DNA from: Odontesthes bonariensis
Lineage: Eukaryota > Chordata > Actinopteri > Atheriniformes > Atherinopsidae
DNA length: 64,000 nucleotides
Assembly (NCBI RefSeq): GCF_027942865.1
Contig: NC_134519.1
Location: forward strand, 16,997,248 to 17,061,247
Direction: 5' to 3'
Shown: positions 1-9,812 of the stretch, piece by piece
Layout: every line of letters starts with the position of its first letter
Numbering within the stretch: the first letter of the stretch is position 1
The notes under the pieces: generated by a model
Database searches by the model: none
What the model saw: the letters and a program-made list of their open reading frames with translations, nothing else
Told to the model about the DNA's origin: nothing
Program-made: the position numbers and the translations under genes

Positions 1-584
1 TCGGGTCTTTTCAGGGTTCTATAGAACGCATCTGACGGAGGTGTGTGGTGGTTGGTAGCTACGCCCCATGTCATGCTATCACGGCTGAAATGTTTCCTCA
101 TACAAAACAGACAGAACAGGCGAGTGTTTAATAAGTTAAACTTACACTGGTCTCCTTTGTCTGCAGCGCTCTGCTCTCCTTTCTTCCTTCATCAAATGAA
201 AAAGTATCTCCTGACTCTCTCTGTGTGCTCTTCCAGCCTCCATGTTAGACGCCCGATGTGATCGTCCATGATTAATATCACCATCATGCAGACCATGAAC
301 ACGGTGGCCTCCCCGCTCTCCATATTAGCTTCTTGGTGGTGTTTTTTCTTCTCTCCTTACTTTTACCGGTTTTTGTTTTGTTTTGTTTTGTTGTTGAATG
401 TGGCGCTAAACGGCTAACGTAACACGTCACTGATGCAGACGGCTGCGTGCTGCGCATCAGTCCCGACCTGGTCCCGACTCATGTGCGAATGCAGACTGAA
501 ACAGTTCTGCTGGGGAAGGACAGTTATCAGAACGAAATTCGAGTAGGACAGTTCTGATAACTGCGTTCTTAGAACGGTCTGTCC
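1..584. other. Left edge, no confirmed gene
   Basis: No recognisable protein or repeat lies here. Two weak splice-like signals are present: a pyrimidine tract ending in cttccag near 236 on the + strand, and a GTAAGT donor-like site at 145-140 on the - strand that could close a short frame starting at the ATG at 243. Stretches near 400-480 hold several CpGs, as a promoter might. Nothing joins these signals into a model. Confidence 0.3.
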
Positions 585-905
585 GAAAGCGGCTAAATAC
601 AGCCGACAAGTCGGGCAGGATGAGTACTAAGGACAAAGCTGTCGCTCTGGCTTCTTTTAAGCCTTCTGTCCCAGCCAACAGGGCCATTTCAGTGGAGTTA
701 CCACTTAAACCGAGATTGGTTTGGGTCAAAGAAGTTTTTTGTGAGAGGTATTCTGTTACCTGCTTAAAGAGTGCCCTTTCAATGGTCTTAGACAGAAACG
801 GGAGGAGAGATAGTTCTCCACTTGAGTCGGAGGGAGGGAAGGTTTCTTGAGCAGTGGTGTAACCCAAGGTTGCTTGAATGTGGTAGGGAAAATTAGCTTG
901 CACAG
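585..905 (-). mobile_element. L2/CR1-like LINE reverse transcriptase fragment
   Basis: Two overlapping - strand frames together resemble the reverse transcriptase of L2/CR1-type non-LTR retrotransposons of fish. The first frame (about 905-825) reads VTPLLKKPSLPPTQVENY, the pre-RT motif. The second (about 820-585) reads LLPFLSKTIERALFKQV, then a STEMALL block, then LILPDLSAVFS, which corresponds to the usual LILLDLSAAFD catalytic-palm motif. The switch of frame near 820 and the loss of the catalytic aspartate region show that it is dead. Only about 320 bp survive, with no 5' or 3' end. Confidence 0.8.
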
Positions 906-2929
906 TGTGATACATAGACATATTTTTTTTCCCTTCTCCTGTGTTTGGTTATAATAAGACATGCACTGAAATTGTATGTCAGAGATACACTCTGACACAG
1001 ATGCTCTGTGTTGAAGTCTTGCTCTCTCTCGTTCAAGAACTATTCAATAAACCTGCCTGAGTGCTTTTCACCTTATCATTGCTTAGATAATATTAATTTT
1101 TTCCACCACACATGATGTCAGGAAGTGTTTGTTCATAGCTTTGTCATGTACAGTAATGTGTATGCACTTATACAGAATGCGGAAAAAGAATGCATCATTC
1201 AAATAAGGCATTTTTGAGTTTGAAGTTGTGTAGTGTATTTCTGCTGGGCTGACTTCAAAGCACAGGCCTCTAATCACAATTTTTTTGAAAAGCAAAAAAC
1301 TTCACGCAAGCAGAAGAAAGTCCAAGGATTTACAGTACTGAATATGAGATTTAATGAATGAAATGAATAGAATTGTAGCTGGTTTGACTGGTGATTATGA
1401 CATCCTTTACTTAATGTGGGCTATTTGTTTGCTTCTTGAAATAAAGTAAATCTATCACAAATGAATATTCTAATTTTTTTTGTTTTATCACAGATAACAA
1501 AAAAGTGAGATGCTGGTTTTGTGTCTTTTGCAAGACCTCATGAGTTATTGTCTTACATAATCATTGTTCAGACAAATCTACAGTAAAGACACTATATTAA
1601 GGACTGTAAAGGGCAATACTATTTTATAACCATCAAATGTTTGTCAAGCTGGAGCAAAGCAGGTAACTGTGTTGGGAGAAACCGAGCATCAATAAAGCAA
1701 CCTTTGTTATAAGATATTCTTCAACACAAGCATCAACGGTACACACTAAAGTGTGTAGCAAGCAGAAATGCACTGAATACAAAACAAATCTCTGGAAAAA
1801 GCTATTGAAATAATGATAGCTCGTAATAGCTTTTGTAGTAATCATGCATGCACATCTTCTTAGTTTCGCTTGTTCACACGCAGCTAAATTGTGAAAAGAA
1901 AGGCTCTGGAGGTTTAGAGCTTTACAACACTGCTAATTTCTGGGTGAATGAAACTGCTTGTAATGGGAGTCACCCTGAATTAGAAAGATAAACAGTCGGT
2001 GATCATAGCTGGACAAGCTGTGGAACAATGGGGCCTTTGGCAGGGTGGTGGTTTCCTGAGTGTGCTGCCTGTACTTGGTGGTGAGGGGTTTGAGGAAAAA
2101 CGATCCATTGTCTCTCTCATCCTGCAACTGAGCTGGAGCAGTGAAACAATGCCTCTGGATGCCTGCCCGGGATGCTCTACCATAAAGCACAGAGATAGTT
2201 CCCTGGTTTAGCCACATGGACAGGTAGGTGCAGCTTTCATTGTCCCATTTTCCCCTTCTGCTGAACTGAAGATTATGTTAGAATCTCTAATTCCAGACAT
2301 TTTCAGCCTAAAATTTGACCATGTGAGTTTAGTTACATATAAAAAGTAGTTCTTCCTGTGTTCATCCTAAAGAAAGAGTCAAAGTAGAACCTCACAGGGT
2401 GTAGCTCACAGTGAGTTGTTAGACAGAAAAGTATTTTATAAAAGAGGTTGACATATTTGGTCTCACTGACATATAAATACTGCAATGTTGCTGTGATTTC
2501 TGTTAAAATTCAGGACCCTAACACAGTGCACTGATAAATTACAACATCACCACGATGAATTGTACAGCATTAACTACACTACCTTATACTTAGAATCACT
2601 TGAATACATCATGTACAGTACTTCCAGATTAAGTTTTGTCCAGTCTTGAAGTCTGGTAAAGAGTTATTTGCATTTGTTTGGGCAAAAGTTACCTTGAATG
2701 CTCAGTATCAAGACTGTTATCACACATAGTCAAGACAGGTCATTTGAGTGAGACTTTTCCAAAATGTTTGCAACAGCTTATGATGAGTTGTGTTAATTGA
2801 GTTCATGATTGCCAATCGGTGGCAAAAAAAAAAACTCGAAAAAAAAGGTGCTAAGCTTTTAGTTAATGTAGTCTTTCAGGCCTAAAAATAAAATTACACA
2901 AGTGATTTGTTGCATCATTATGTCTCTTA
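906..2929. other. Gene-free AT-rich DNA
   Basis: I see no gene here. The short open frames (at most 94 codons, around 1933-2217) overlap each other on both strands and match nothing I recognise. An A-rich tract lies at 2825-2847. Confidence 0.5.
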
Positions 2930-3530
2930 CTGTGGGAGTCATGCCTTACCAGGTATCCACACATGGCGGAGTCTGGATGTACAACATAGCTGGTGAAGCT
3001 TGCAAGGCTTTACATCCAATGACTACTCAAAGTTTGGAAATTCTTCTGTCATCAGTAGTGGAGGTCTTCATTGGGCTACAAGTCCCTTTGCGATTACAAA
3101 GCTCACCAGTGCATTCTTTCTTCTTAATGATATTCCAGAAAGTTGATTTTGGTAATTCTAAGATTTGACCTATGTTTCCAATGGTTTTATTCTTGTTTTG
3201 CAGCCTCATAACAGCTTCCTAGACTTTCATTTGCACAGCTTCTATTTTCATGTTGAACAACAGCAACTACAGACAAGAAATTGTAGAAGCAAGTCTAAGT
3301 AAGTTATCTCTGCACTAATGAGGCAACGGAATGTGCCTCAGTGATCACGAACACCTGGGACACCAATTGTCCCAAACATTATGGTGTCCTAACACTGGAA
3401 TGTGCGCTTTAATCACGTCTGAATTGTTTGATCAAGGATATATTACTTTGTTCCAAACATTATGGAGGACACTGCAATTGTTTGAATCTAGCCAGTTATT
3501 TTTCAAGAGGATGATTTGACATAAATTTAG
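2930..3530 (-). mobile_element. Tc1/mariner transposon fragment
   Basis: On the - strand, 3209-3027 encodes an N-terminal Tc1-type helix-turn-helix segment: a stretch resembling AVMRLQNKNKTIG, followed by LELPKSTFWNIIKKK and a basic GR-rich linker that is degraded here. This is the paired-like DNA-binding domain of Tc1-family transposases. Frames beyond it contain stops, and no DDE catalytic domain follows. The flank at 3340-3470 repeats the phrase ccaaacattatgg twice, as in non-coding ends of such elements. Outer boundaries are approximate. The element cannot encode a working transposase. Confidence 0.7.
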
Positions 3531-3830
3531 TGGAAGGAATTTCTTCCCTGACTATTTTAAGCAATGTTGAACTTTATTATCAACTTTGGCTCCTCAGTGC
3601 TTCAGTTTGCCGATGCCTGACACTACACTGATGTAGAGAGAGAGGGCACTGGTCAGACAGCTGGAAAGAAGATATATGTATCTTAAAAATTTTTCTAATG
3701 TTGTGTTTTTTAATGTTTTAATTCTGTAAGTTGAGTCTGGCAACAAAATGACAGTAAGTGCATTTATTGAAACAGATGCAAGTGCCTTTCATTGGAACTT
3801 TGTCTTTCCGAAATACAAATATTTTAGCCA
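3531..3830. other. Gene-free interval between two transposons
   Basis: Nothing is recognisable between the Tc1 fragment and the TTAA-flanked MITE. Confidence 0.5.
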
Positions 3831-3834
3831 TTAA

Positions 3835-4399
3835 AGGTGGGGTAGGGGTTCTTTTTCTGGAGCATTTTTTTACATATTGCTTGACATACTCTTCACACCC
3901 CCATTGCAACCAATTAATTAAAAGTTTTGACACAAAAATGAAAAGTTTTAGTGGCCTCTAGAACGTACAATCCAGGAAAAACACTATCCAATCATACTGA
4001 ACGGACCGTTAATGATGATTGGATTCTGATGCGTCTATCAAACTGCAATCTGCTCCTCCCTCCCCCTCCTTTCCCCTGTGCGCATACCCTTCTTCGTGAA
4101 CGAATTACGCGTGTCCAGAAGCTTGGCAGGAAGCTAAACTAGAGCCAGCTTGGCTAGCACCTAGCATTATTAAACGTATAGTTAGCATATACTAAATACT
4201 AAATACGGCAACGATTGATGCTTGCTGTCAGAACAGCGCTCGTGCACCTTCGTGCTCGTGAACAAGCATTGCGCGTTCATGTACTCTAGAGGCGTGGCTT
4301 CGGGGGGAAAGTCTGAAGAAAAGGGTTGGGACTTTTGACCTGTGTATTTTCAAAATGCAGCTTAGCTTGACTCAAAATCCAGGATCTCCTACCCTACCT
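3835..4399. mobile_element. MITE with TTAA target duplication (piggyBac/Kolobok-type)
   Basis: The 565-bp element begins AGGTGGGGTAGGGG and ends CTCCTACCCTACCT, so its ends are imperfect inverted repeats of about 14 bp. TTAA flanks it at 3831-3834 and 4400-4403. TTAA target duplication is typical of piggyBac and Kolobok transposons. No transposase frame is present, so it is a non-autonomous copy. Its interior near 4200-4340 (gcgctcgtgcacc, ggcgtggcttcgg) is much richer in CpG than the flanks. The superfamily is inferred from the target site only. Confidence 0.75.
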
Positions 4400-4638
4400 T
4401 TAAGACTTCACTTGTCTTTGGCTCTGAGTCTCACGCAGCCTCCAGCACTGGGCTAGCTTAACTGTGTGACCTAGGCTGATAGGCAGGAACTCATAAAGCC
4501 GGGATCAGATGACACGTGAAATACGGGTTACGAAATGTTTCGTTCTGAAAAACTATTGATCATTTTCTTCATGCTTAGTTGTGTCGCTGGCATGTCTTTG
4601 CATGTCGTTTGCGGTTTTGTGTCGCTCATGAAGAGTAA
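4400..4638. other. Spacer between two MITEs
   Basis: About 230 bp of unique-looking sequence separates the TTAA MITE from the Harbinger-like MITE. No gene is seen. Confidence 0.5.
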
Positions 4639-4893
4639 AGGCTGAGTTATACTTCTTTTAACTGCCCTTGCGCTTGCGTCTTGCGCTTGTGTTAATGGCT
4701 CGAGACGTTTATGCTTCATTTAGCTTTGCCGGCGCTTGCGTGTGCTGCGTGGCGATTCACCGCCAGGACAGTAGGTGGTGTAGCGGGTTTTTTCAATGAC
4801 AAGCCTACTACAATGAAAGGAAATTCACCGCCAGGACCTCTTCGGCAAGTCTCTCTTCGAGTGGATTCATCATAGACATAATATATATTCATG

Positions 4894-4918
4894 CTTCTTC
4901 TTCTTCTTCTTCTTCTTC
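4894..4918. repeat. (TTC)n microsatellite
   Basis: About eight perfect CTT/TTC units lie inside the Harbinger-like MITE. Confidence 0.95.
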
Positions 4919-5125
4919 GCTTTCTACCTTGGCGTTTGAAAACAGCGGTCTTTTATTAGGGGATGAAACCGGAAGATGAACACGCCGCCGGATGTGATGT
5001 AGATAGTGGCTTGTGCTCGCGTCCAGAGTGGCTACTCTATAGCTCTGCTCGCGCCTTGCGTGAAGTTTAGAAAATTGAGGTGACACACGCAAGCACGCAA
5101 GGGGGGGCTTGCAACCGCGCAAGGG

Positions 5126-5197
5126 CTTGCGTTGCGTCTTGCGTTGCGTCTTGTGTTGCGTCTTGCGTTGCGTCTTGCGTTGCGTATTGCGTTACCG
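5126..5197. repeat. 12-bp tandem repeat (CTTGCGTTGCGT)n
   Basis: Five units of cttgcgttgcgt run at 5126-5137, 5138-5149, 5150-5161 (one c-to-t change), 5162-5173 and 5174-5185, followed by a diverged sixth. Each unit contains two tandem TTGCG pentamers, suggesting growth by slippage. The array abuts the right inverted repeat of the MITE. The arginine- and alanine-rich open frames crossing it on both strands are by-products of the repeat. Confidence 0.95.
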
Positions 5198-5381
5198 ACT
5201 ATAAACCAGGCTTTACCTACAGTGCAAGTCGCTCGTTTCAAAGACACACAACGCATACAACTGATTATTGCCCTTCCACTGGATGGCCAGTAGAGATTAA
5301 GGCGGGTGTAACACTTTGATTTAATTAATCCACAAAAGATCAACTGATTACACCACCTGATTCTCACTGACCAATAATTCT

Positions 5382-5820
5382 AATGACCTTGAAAGTTAAT
5401 ATTTTGCTTAGCAAATTACCTTTTCTTATCACCTCACTTAGGAGCCAAACCTTAAATAATGCATGTATCAGCCAGTCCACTATACATTATAGGCATGTAC
5501 ACAGTTTTGACATGAGCTTTTTGTATATAAGTGTACATCAAAGACAGGGAATGTATTGCTGTTAGAGGGGGTCCTGCAGTGTTGCTGTCAGCATTATCAG
5601 TGTTTTGAGTTCAATGAACTGGAATAGGGCAACAGCACTACGGCATCTATGGGGAAGGAGGAGCAGCAATGATGCATCTCTGATAGTTGAAATGGCCTTG
5701 ACAATGTCTCCTTTGGCCTCGCCTGAACTCACTCAAGACAAGATCCTTTCAAAAATTAAAGCCCAGCAGCTCCACAACCAAAGTGGTACCATTTTGTGTG
5801 TTAGCTGCCCTGAAGTAAAA
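5382..5820 (+). repeat. Direct duplication, copy A
   Basis: This block of about 440 bp recurs in the same orientation at 6447-6928. Shared landmarks, in the same order, are aatgaccttgaa.gttaatatttt at the left edge, cacagttttga, agctttttgt, ggtcctgcag.gttgct, gggcaacagcacta, ggcatctat, ggaaggaggagcagcaat and gctgccctgaagtaaaa at the right edge. Copy A ends in an A-run (5817-5834). It lacks about 50 bp present in copy B near 6760-6800. Neither copy codes for protein. Confidence 0.9.
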
Positions 5821-6446
5821 AAAAAAAAAAAAAACATCAGCAGCTTAATAATAGCATGCCAAAAAAAGAAAAAAAAAAGATTACATCAACTTTGTGCAAT
5901 TTTATTTATGTAAGATGTTTAGTTGGATGTTTAGTTTGCCTATGTAAATGCTTAATCGTGCTATTTAATTATTATTTAGATGATATAGCAGGAAAAGTTC
6001 ACTCATTCCAAATGTAGCCCTGGGATAATGGAGTTAAGACTTAAATATTGTTTATTAAATTACATTTTCTTTAAATCACTTTATTAGAGTCCATTATAGT
6101 AATTCAACTTCAGTGTTCTTTTGTTTAGCCCACAATAAGAGGTTCGTTATTATTTAATCTGTCAACATCAATGCCAAGTTTAGACAGGTCAATCCTGTTT
6201 GTGAGACTGCCTCTGAGAGTCGAACATTTTCCAAATTTTGTGAAAGTTCTGAAGGAGTTTTTGTGAGATTAATACGTTATCGCCATCTAGTGACTGAAAC
6301 TTATAATGAGAAAAATAAAGTACATGAGAAGAAAAATGAAAATGGTAAACAATTATCTCATTGGTATGTAATCATTTACAATTAATTCATTCATTCACAC
6401 AATACCAACTACATACATCATCATACTATACCTTAACAATAAATGC
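5821..6446. other. Spacer between duplicated blocks
   Basis: The spacer is AT-rich. It holds a CTCF-like motif on the - strand at 6293-6280 (TCACTAGATGGCGA). No gene or transposon is recognised. Confidence 0.5.
6280..6293 (-). promoter_or_regulatory. CTCF-like motif
   Basis: Read on the - strand, TCACTAGATGGCGA fits the CTCF core CCASYAGRKGGCRS at all but the first and last positions. Occupancy is unknown. Confidence 0.4.
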
Positions 6447-6928
6447 AATGACCTTGAAGGTTAATATTTTCCTCAGCAGATTGCCTTTTCTTATTGCCTC
6501 AGCCATTTAAAGCCAAGCTTTCAATCTCATGAGTCAACAAGTCCACTACACAGTACGGCCATATGCACAGTTTTGATCTAAGCTTTTTGTGTATGTCAAA
6601 GATAGGGAGCATTGCTGTTATCAGAGGCGGTCCTGCAGAGTTGCTATCAGCGTTATCAGTGTCTTGAGTTCACTGAGTTAGAGAAGGGCAACAGCACTAA
6701 GGCATCTATTAGGAAGGAGGAGCAGCAATAATACATCTCCGATAGTCCAAATGAACCTCACTAGGTCAGCTGGTCCTTTGGCCTTGCATCAACTCGATCA
6801 ATGATGTGGACTGTTAAGACAAGATCATGTCAAAGATTAAAGCCCTGTAGCTTCACAAGCAAAGCGTTGCTATTTTGTTTTTATGGATGGGTGTGTGGAG
6901 GCTGGCTTTAGCTGCCCTGAAGTAAAAC
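6447..6928 (+). repeat. Direct duplication, copy B
   Basis: This is the second copy of the block at 5382-5820. The copies are clearly alignable end to end but differ by many substitutions and small indels, so the duplication is not recent. Copy B carries an extra segment around 6760-6800 (cactaggtcagctgg and following) and a G-rich insertion near 6885-6905 before the shared right edge gctgccctgaagtaaaa. Confidence 0.9.
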
Positions 6929-8820
6929 CTAAGCAGTTTGCATTTCTTTAAATAAATATGTTATTAAACAGCTAAGAATTAGCTCACATGGCTAAACGGT
7001 CACTCCAAACTTTTACATAAAACAATCCAATTGTCTCACAAATGAAAACTGGTCAAATTTCTTTGTAAGATATGGATAGGCCTGAGGTTAGGCCTAAGTG
7101 AGAGGGATCAAATTTAGTAGATTACTTACACCATCAAATTTTAATCACATTTATCCCCATCAAAATGTATTTCTAATACTGTATTTCTGCAAGTTGCTTT
7201 CCTCAGATGAAGGATACACAGAGCCCTGGCTGAGAAAAGTTGTTGGGATCCACCTCAAGGCTTTTCATCTCAGTCGCTTCAGTGGAGTCCAGCCTTAGTA
7301 AAACTGGCATGGGACGCACTCAGCCCTGGGGTAGGAGAGGAGAGGCTTAGAAACTGGGAGAAAAATGAACAAATGCGATAGGACTGCCACCACTCTCAGG
7401 CTGCCTGTGGGATAGCCCCTCACGGCTTGTTGAGGGTAGTTTAATGATAGTGGAGGGAGAGGATAAGAGAGGAGGAGTCCAAGCATTAAGTTGCATGATT
7501 TTGCTCTGGTGTCTTGTGTCACTCTTCTCCGAGGGGGAGGGTGGCACATCCAAGTCACATGGTGGACCTTGATATGTTACATAAACAGACCTCCACAGCC
7601 CCCAGTCTGCTCACATCAACTTTGCTCAGTAAAGACATGTGGACAAAACTCTAGTCATGACATTGGTGGTGGCCAAGGAGAGTTGTTGAGATGTTTACTC
7701 CGCTGTGTTCCATCTCTTCACCTCAAAGCCATCAGAAACCTCTACAGGGCATATCTGTCTGGACACAAAAAAAATGCATCTATTCACAATAATACAACAT
7801 AAACTCACAGGCTATACATTTATGAAATGGTTTCATGTTAACTTGCACCAAATAAATTTAGTGTTGTTCATAGATTTTTTTGTGAATTCATGAAATGAGT
7901 CAGTGTGTTCATTAATAATTGCCATGTTTTGCAATTAAAATGTTATTTATATCCATTGAAAAAAAAGTCAATGCAATGATTAATATAACCTTTATGAATA
8001 TTCATTCAGTCTTTTGACTGTCACACAATGCCAGTCCTTGTAACAACAGCAATGTCAAATGATGTCTTACAGGGGAATACTGTAATATTTTCCTGGCTGT
8101 GGGCTGTCCAATCAATATTTATCAACGTGAACAACAGTTTCCCAAAGCTAAAATAGCCTGACTTGTCCGAGGACAAAGGGACAGTGAATTTATAGTTTAA
8201 CAGTTGCTGGGTTGAATCTACGGTTTATGCACATTAGCTTTTGTTTGAAATATTTTTGTTGAAATCAAAATATGTTAATACACGCCTCTCTGGAATCAAA
8301 GAAAAAATGAATAACTCAATTGTAATTTCACTAATAGATAGTTTTATCATTTAATATTTCATTTATGTATAATTACAATGAAACGCAGAGTATTATGTTT
8401 TTAGGAGGTTCTCAAAGAGAAGATCTTGAGAGCTCAAAGCTTCTGAAAAGTTCCTCTGAAAATAGACATCAAGACATTGTAAACTAATGTGCCACAGAGA
8501 GTTAACCTGTTAAAGACACAGTTAACCTGCCATGTCTTCACATTTCTAGAGAAACTTTCACGTTAGAAAATCTGGTTACTTAAAGACTAAAACCAGGTAT
8601 TTGAAAAATATGTCGACGTATGAACTGCTGTCACATATAGAGCTGTTATTCAGAAAACACACAACTACATACATTACAGTATATGGGTAAGTCTAGTTTG
8701 ACATATAGATCAACACGGGAGTTTTGATTTTGAAAAGATCTGTATATGTACATGCAGTTTTGTATTAATGAGCCTACAAGGCTTCAAAGAGACCAAGCGA
8801 GGGCAAAGAAAGATAGGTAC
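6929..8820. other. Gene-free DNA
   Basis: No gene is supported. A less AT-rich part at about 7300-7700 has overlapping short open frames on both strands (up to 103 codons) with no recognisable family. The rest is AT-rich. Confidence 0.5.
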
Positions 8821-8824
8821 CCCT

Positions 8825-9812
8825 CCAAAATATGACTTTGGTAAAAGTCCAAGTCACTGACTGAAATGTTACTTGAGTTAAAGTCTTAAAGTATCCGAAA
8901 CGTCTTGTACTTAAGTATGAGAATTACTGTAAAAATAGATGTACTTAAGGAAGGTAATGAAAAGTATAAGTAAAAAGTAAACAAGGCAAATGCAGTTTGA
9001 ATGACATTTTTAATATTTTGGTAAACTTTGAAGGTCAAATACACTTAAAATCTACACACAACCAAGTGCAGGCAAAATTTAGACCAGGTTTAGACAGAAA
9101 ATACAAACTTTGTAAACCTTTAAGTTTTTCTTCTTCAAGTAAGGTCAGTGCTGAAAATGAGGCGTACATTACACCATTAAGAAAAAAATGAAACAAAAGA
9201 GGCTGTTACTGTTATTGCCATCATTATAAACAAAATTTAAAGAAAAAAATAGGAGAAAACTGAAGCTTATCTGGCATCTGAAGAGGGAGTCCAGTTTGAA
9301 ACCCCTTTTGTAAACCTTTCTAAAAAATAAATAAAATAACTCAGTACAGAAAATGCGGCCAACATCACCAAGAAAAAAAGCTGTTACGATTACTGTACTT
9401 CCCAAGCTATAGGAGGTGCACACACAACCGGTCAAAAAAAGAATTGGGAGGGGAACTGCAGCTCATCTGGCATCTGAAGAGGAAGACCTTTTTTGTAAAA
9501 CTACCTTAAAACCCAAAAAAGGGGAGTTTCTGTAAGATAGAATTTCCACGTCTTTGGGCAAGCATAACATGCATGGGGTCAAAACACTGTTGCGTTTTTT
9601 CTCTCTCTCTCTCTCTTTTTTTTGTAACGAGTAACTAAACCGAACAATGAAAATGTATTGGAGTAAAAGTATGCAATTAAGTTCGGAAATATAGTGAAGT
9701 AAAAGTGAAAGTTGTCAAAAAAATTTTAACTCGAGGAAAGTACAAAGTATTCCAAAATATACTTAAGTACAGTAGTGAAGTATTTTTACTTCGTTACTAT
9801 ACAAGTCTGGAA
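8825..9812. mobile_element. Non-autonomous hAT-like DNA transposon
   Basis: Both ends carry phrases typical of a very common fish repeat. On the left are tggtaaaagtccaagtcac, gttacttgagttaaagtctt and gtacttaagtat. On the right are ggagtaaaagtatg, cttaagtacagtagtgaag and tttttacttcgttactatac. No transposase frame is present. The interior contains a partial direct repeat (ctggcatctgaagagg at 9271-9286 and 9466-9481) and a (TC)n tract at 9601-9615. Assignment to hAT rests on memory of the family; exact ends and target duplication were not resolved. Confidence 0.5.
9257..9481 (+). repeat. Internal direct repeat, about 195-bp period
   Basis: aaactgaagcttatctggcatctgaagagg (9257-9286) recurs as gaactgcagctcatctggcatctgaagagg (9452-9481). 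Each is followed by a ccttttttgtaaa-like stretch. Similar phrasing around the repeats suggests internal duplication of the host element. Confidence 0.7.

Larger units (their letters stand above)
4639..5212. mobile_element. PIF/Harbinger-like MITE carrying a 12-bp tandem repeat
   Basis: The left end reads AGGCTGAGTTATACTTC and the right end, on the - strand, reads AGCCTGGTTTATAGTC, forming imperfect terminal inverted repeats. The flanking trinucleotides are TAA on the left and TTA on the right, fitting the TWA target of PIF/Harbinger elements, although they are not identical. No transposase frame is present. The interior carries (TTC)n at 4894-4918 and a 12-bp tandem array at 5126-5197. The ends match a second copy at 52632-53161. 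Confidence 0.7.

Noticed and set aside
146..243. Possible first coding exon on the - strand (32 codons to a GTAAGT donor)
   Set aside because: The frame is short, and its purine-rich sequence is simply the complement of a pyrimidine tract. No downstream exon can be seen because the window ends.
4780..4800. CTCF-like cagtaggtggtgtag in the MITE
   Set aside because: A mismatch at a core position, and it belongs to a repeat; weaker than the three sites reported.
5032..5367. 111-codon arginine/alanine repeat protein
   Set aside because: Product of reading through the 12-bp tandem repeat inside a MITE.
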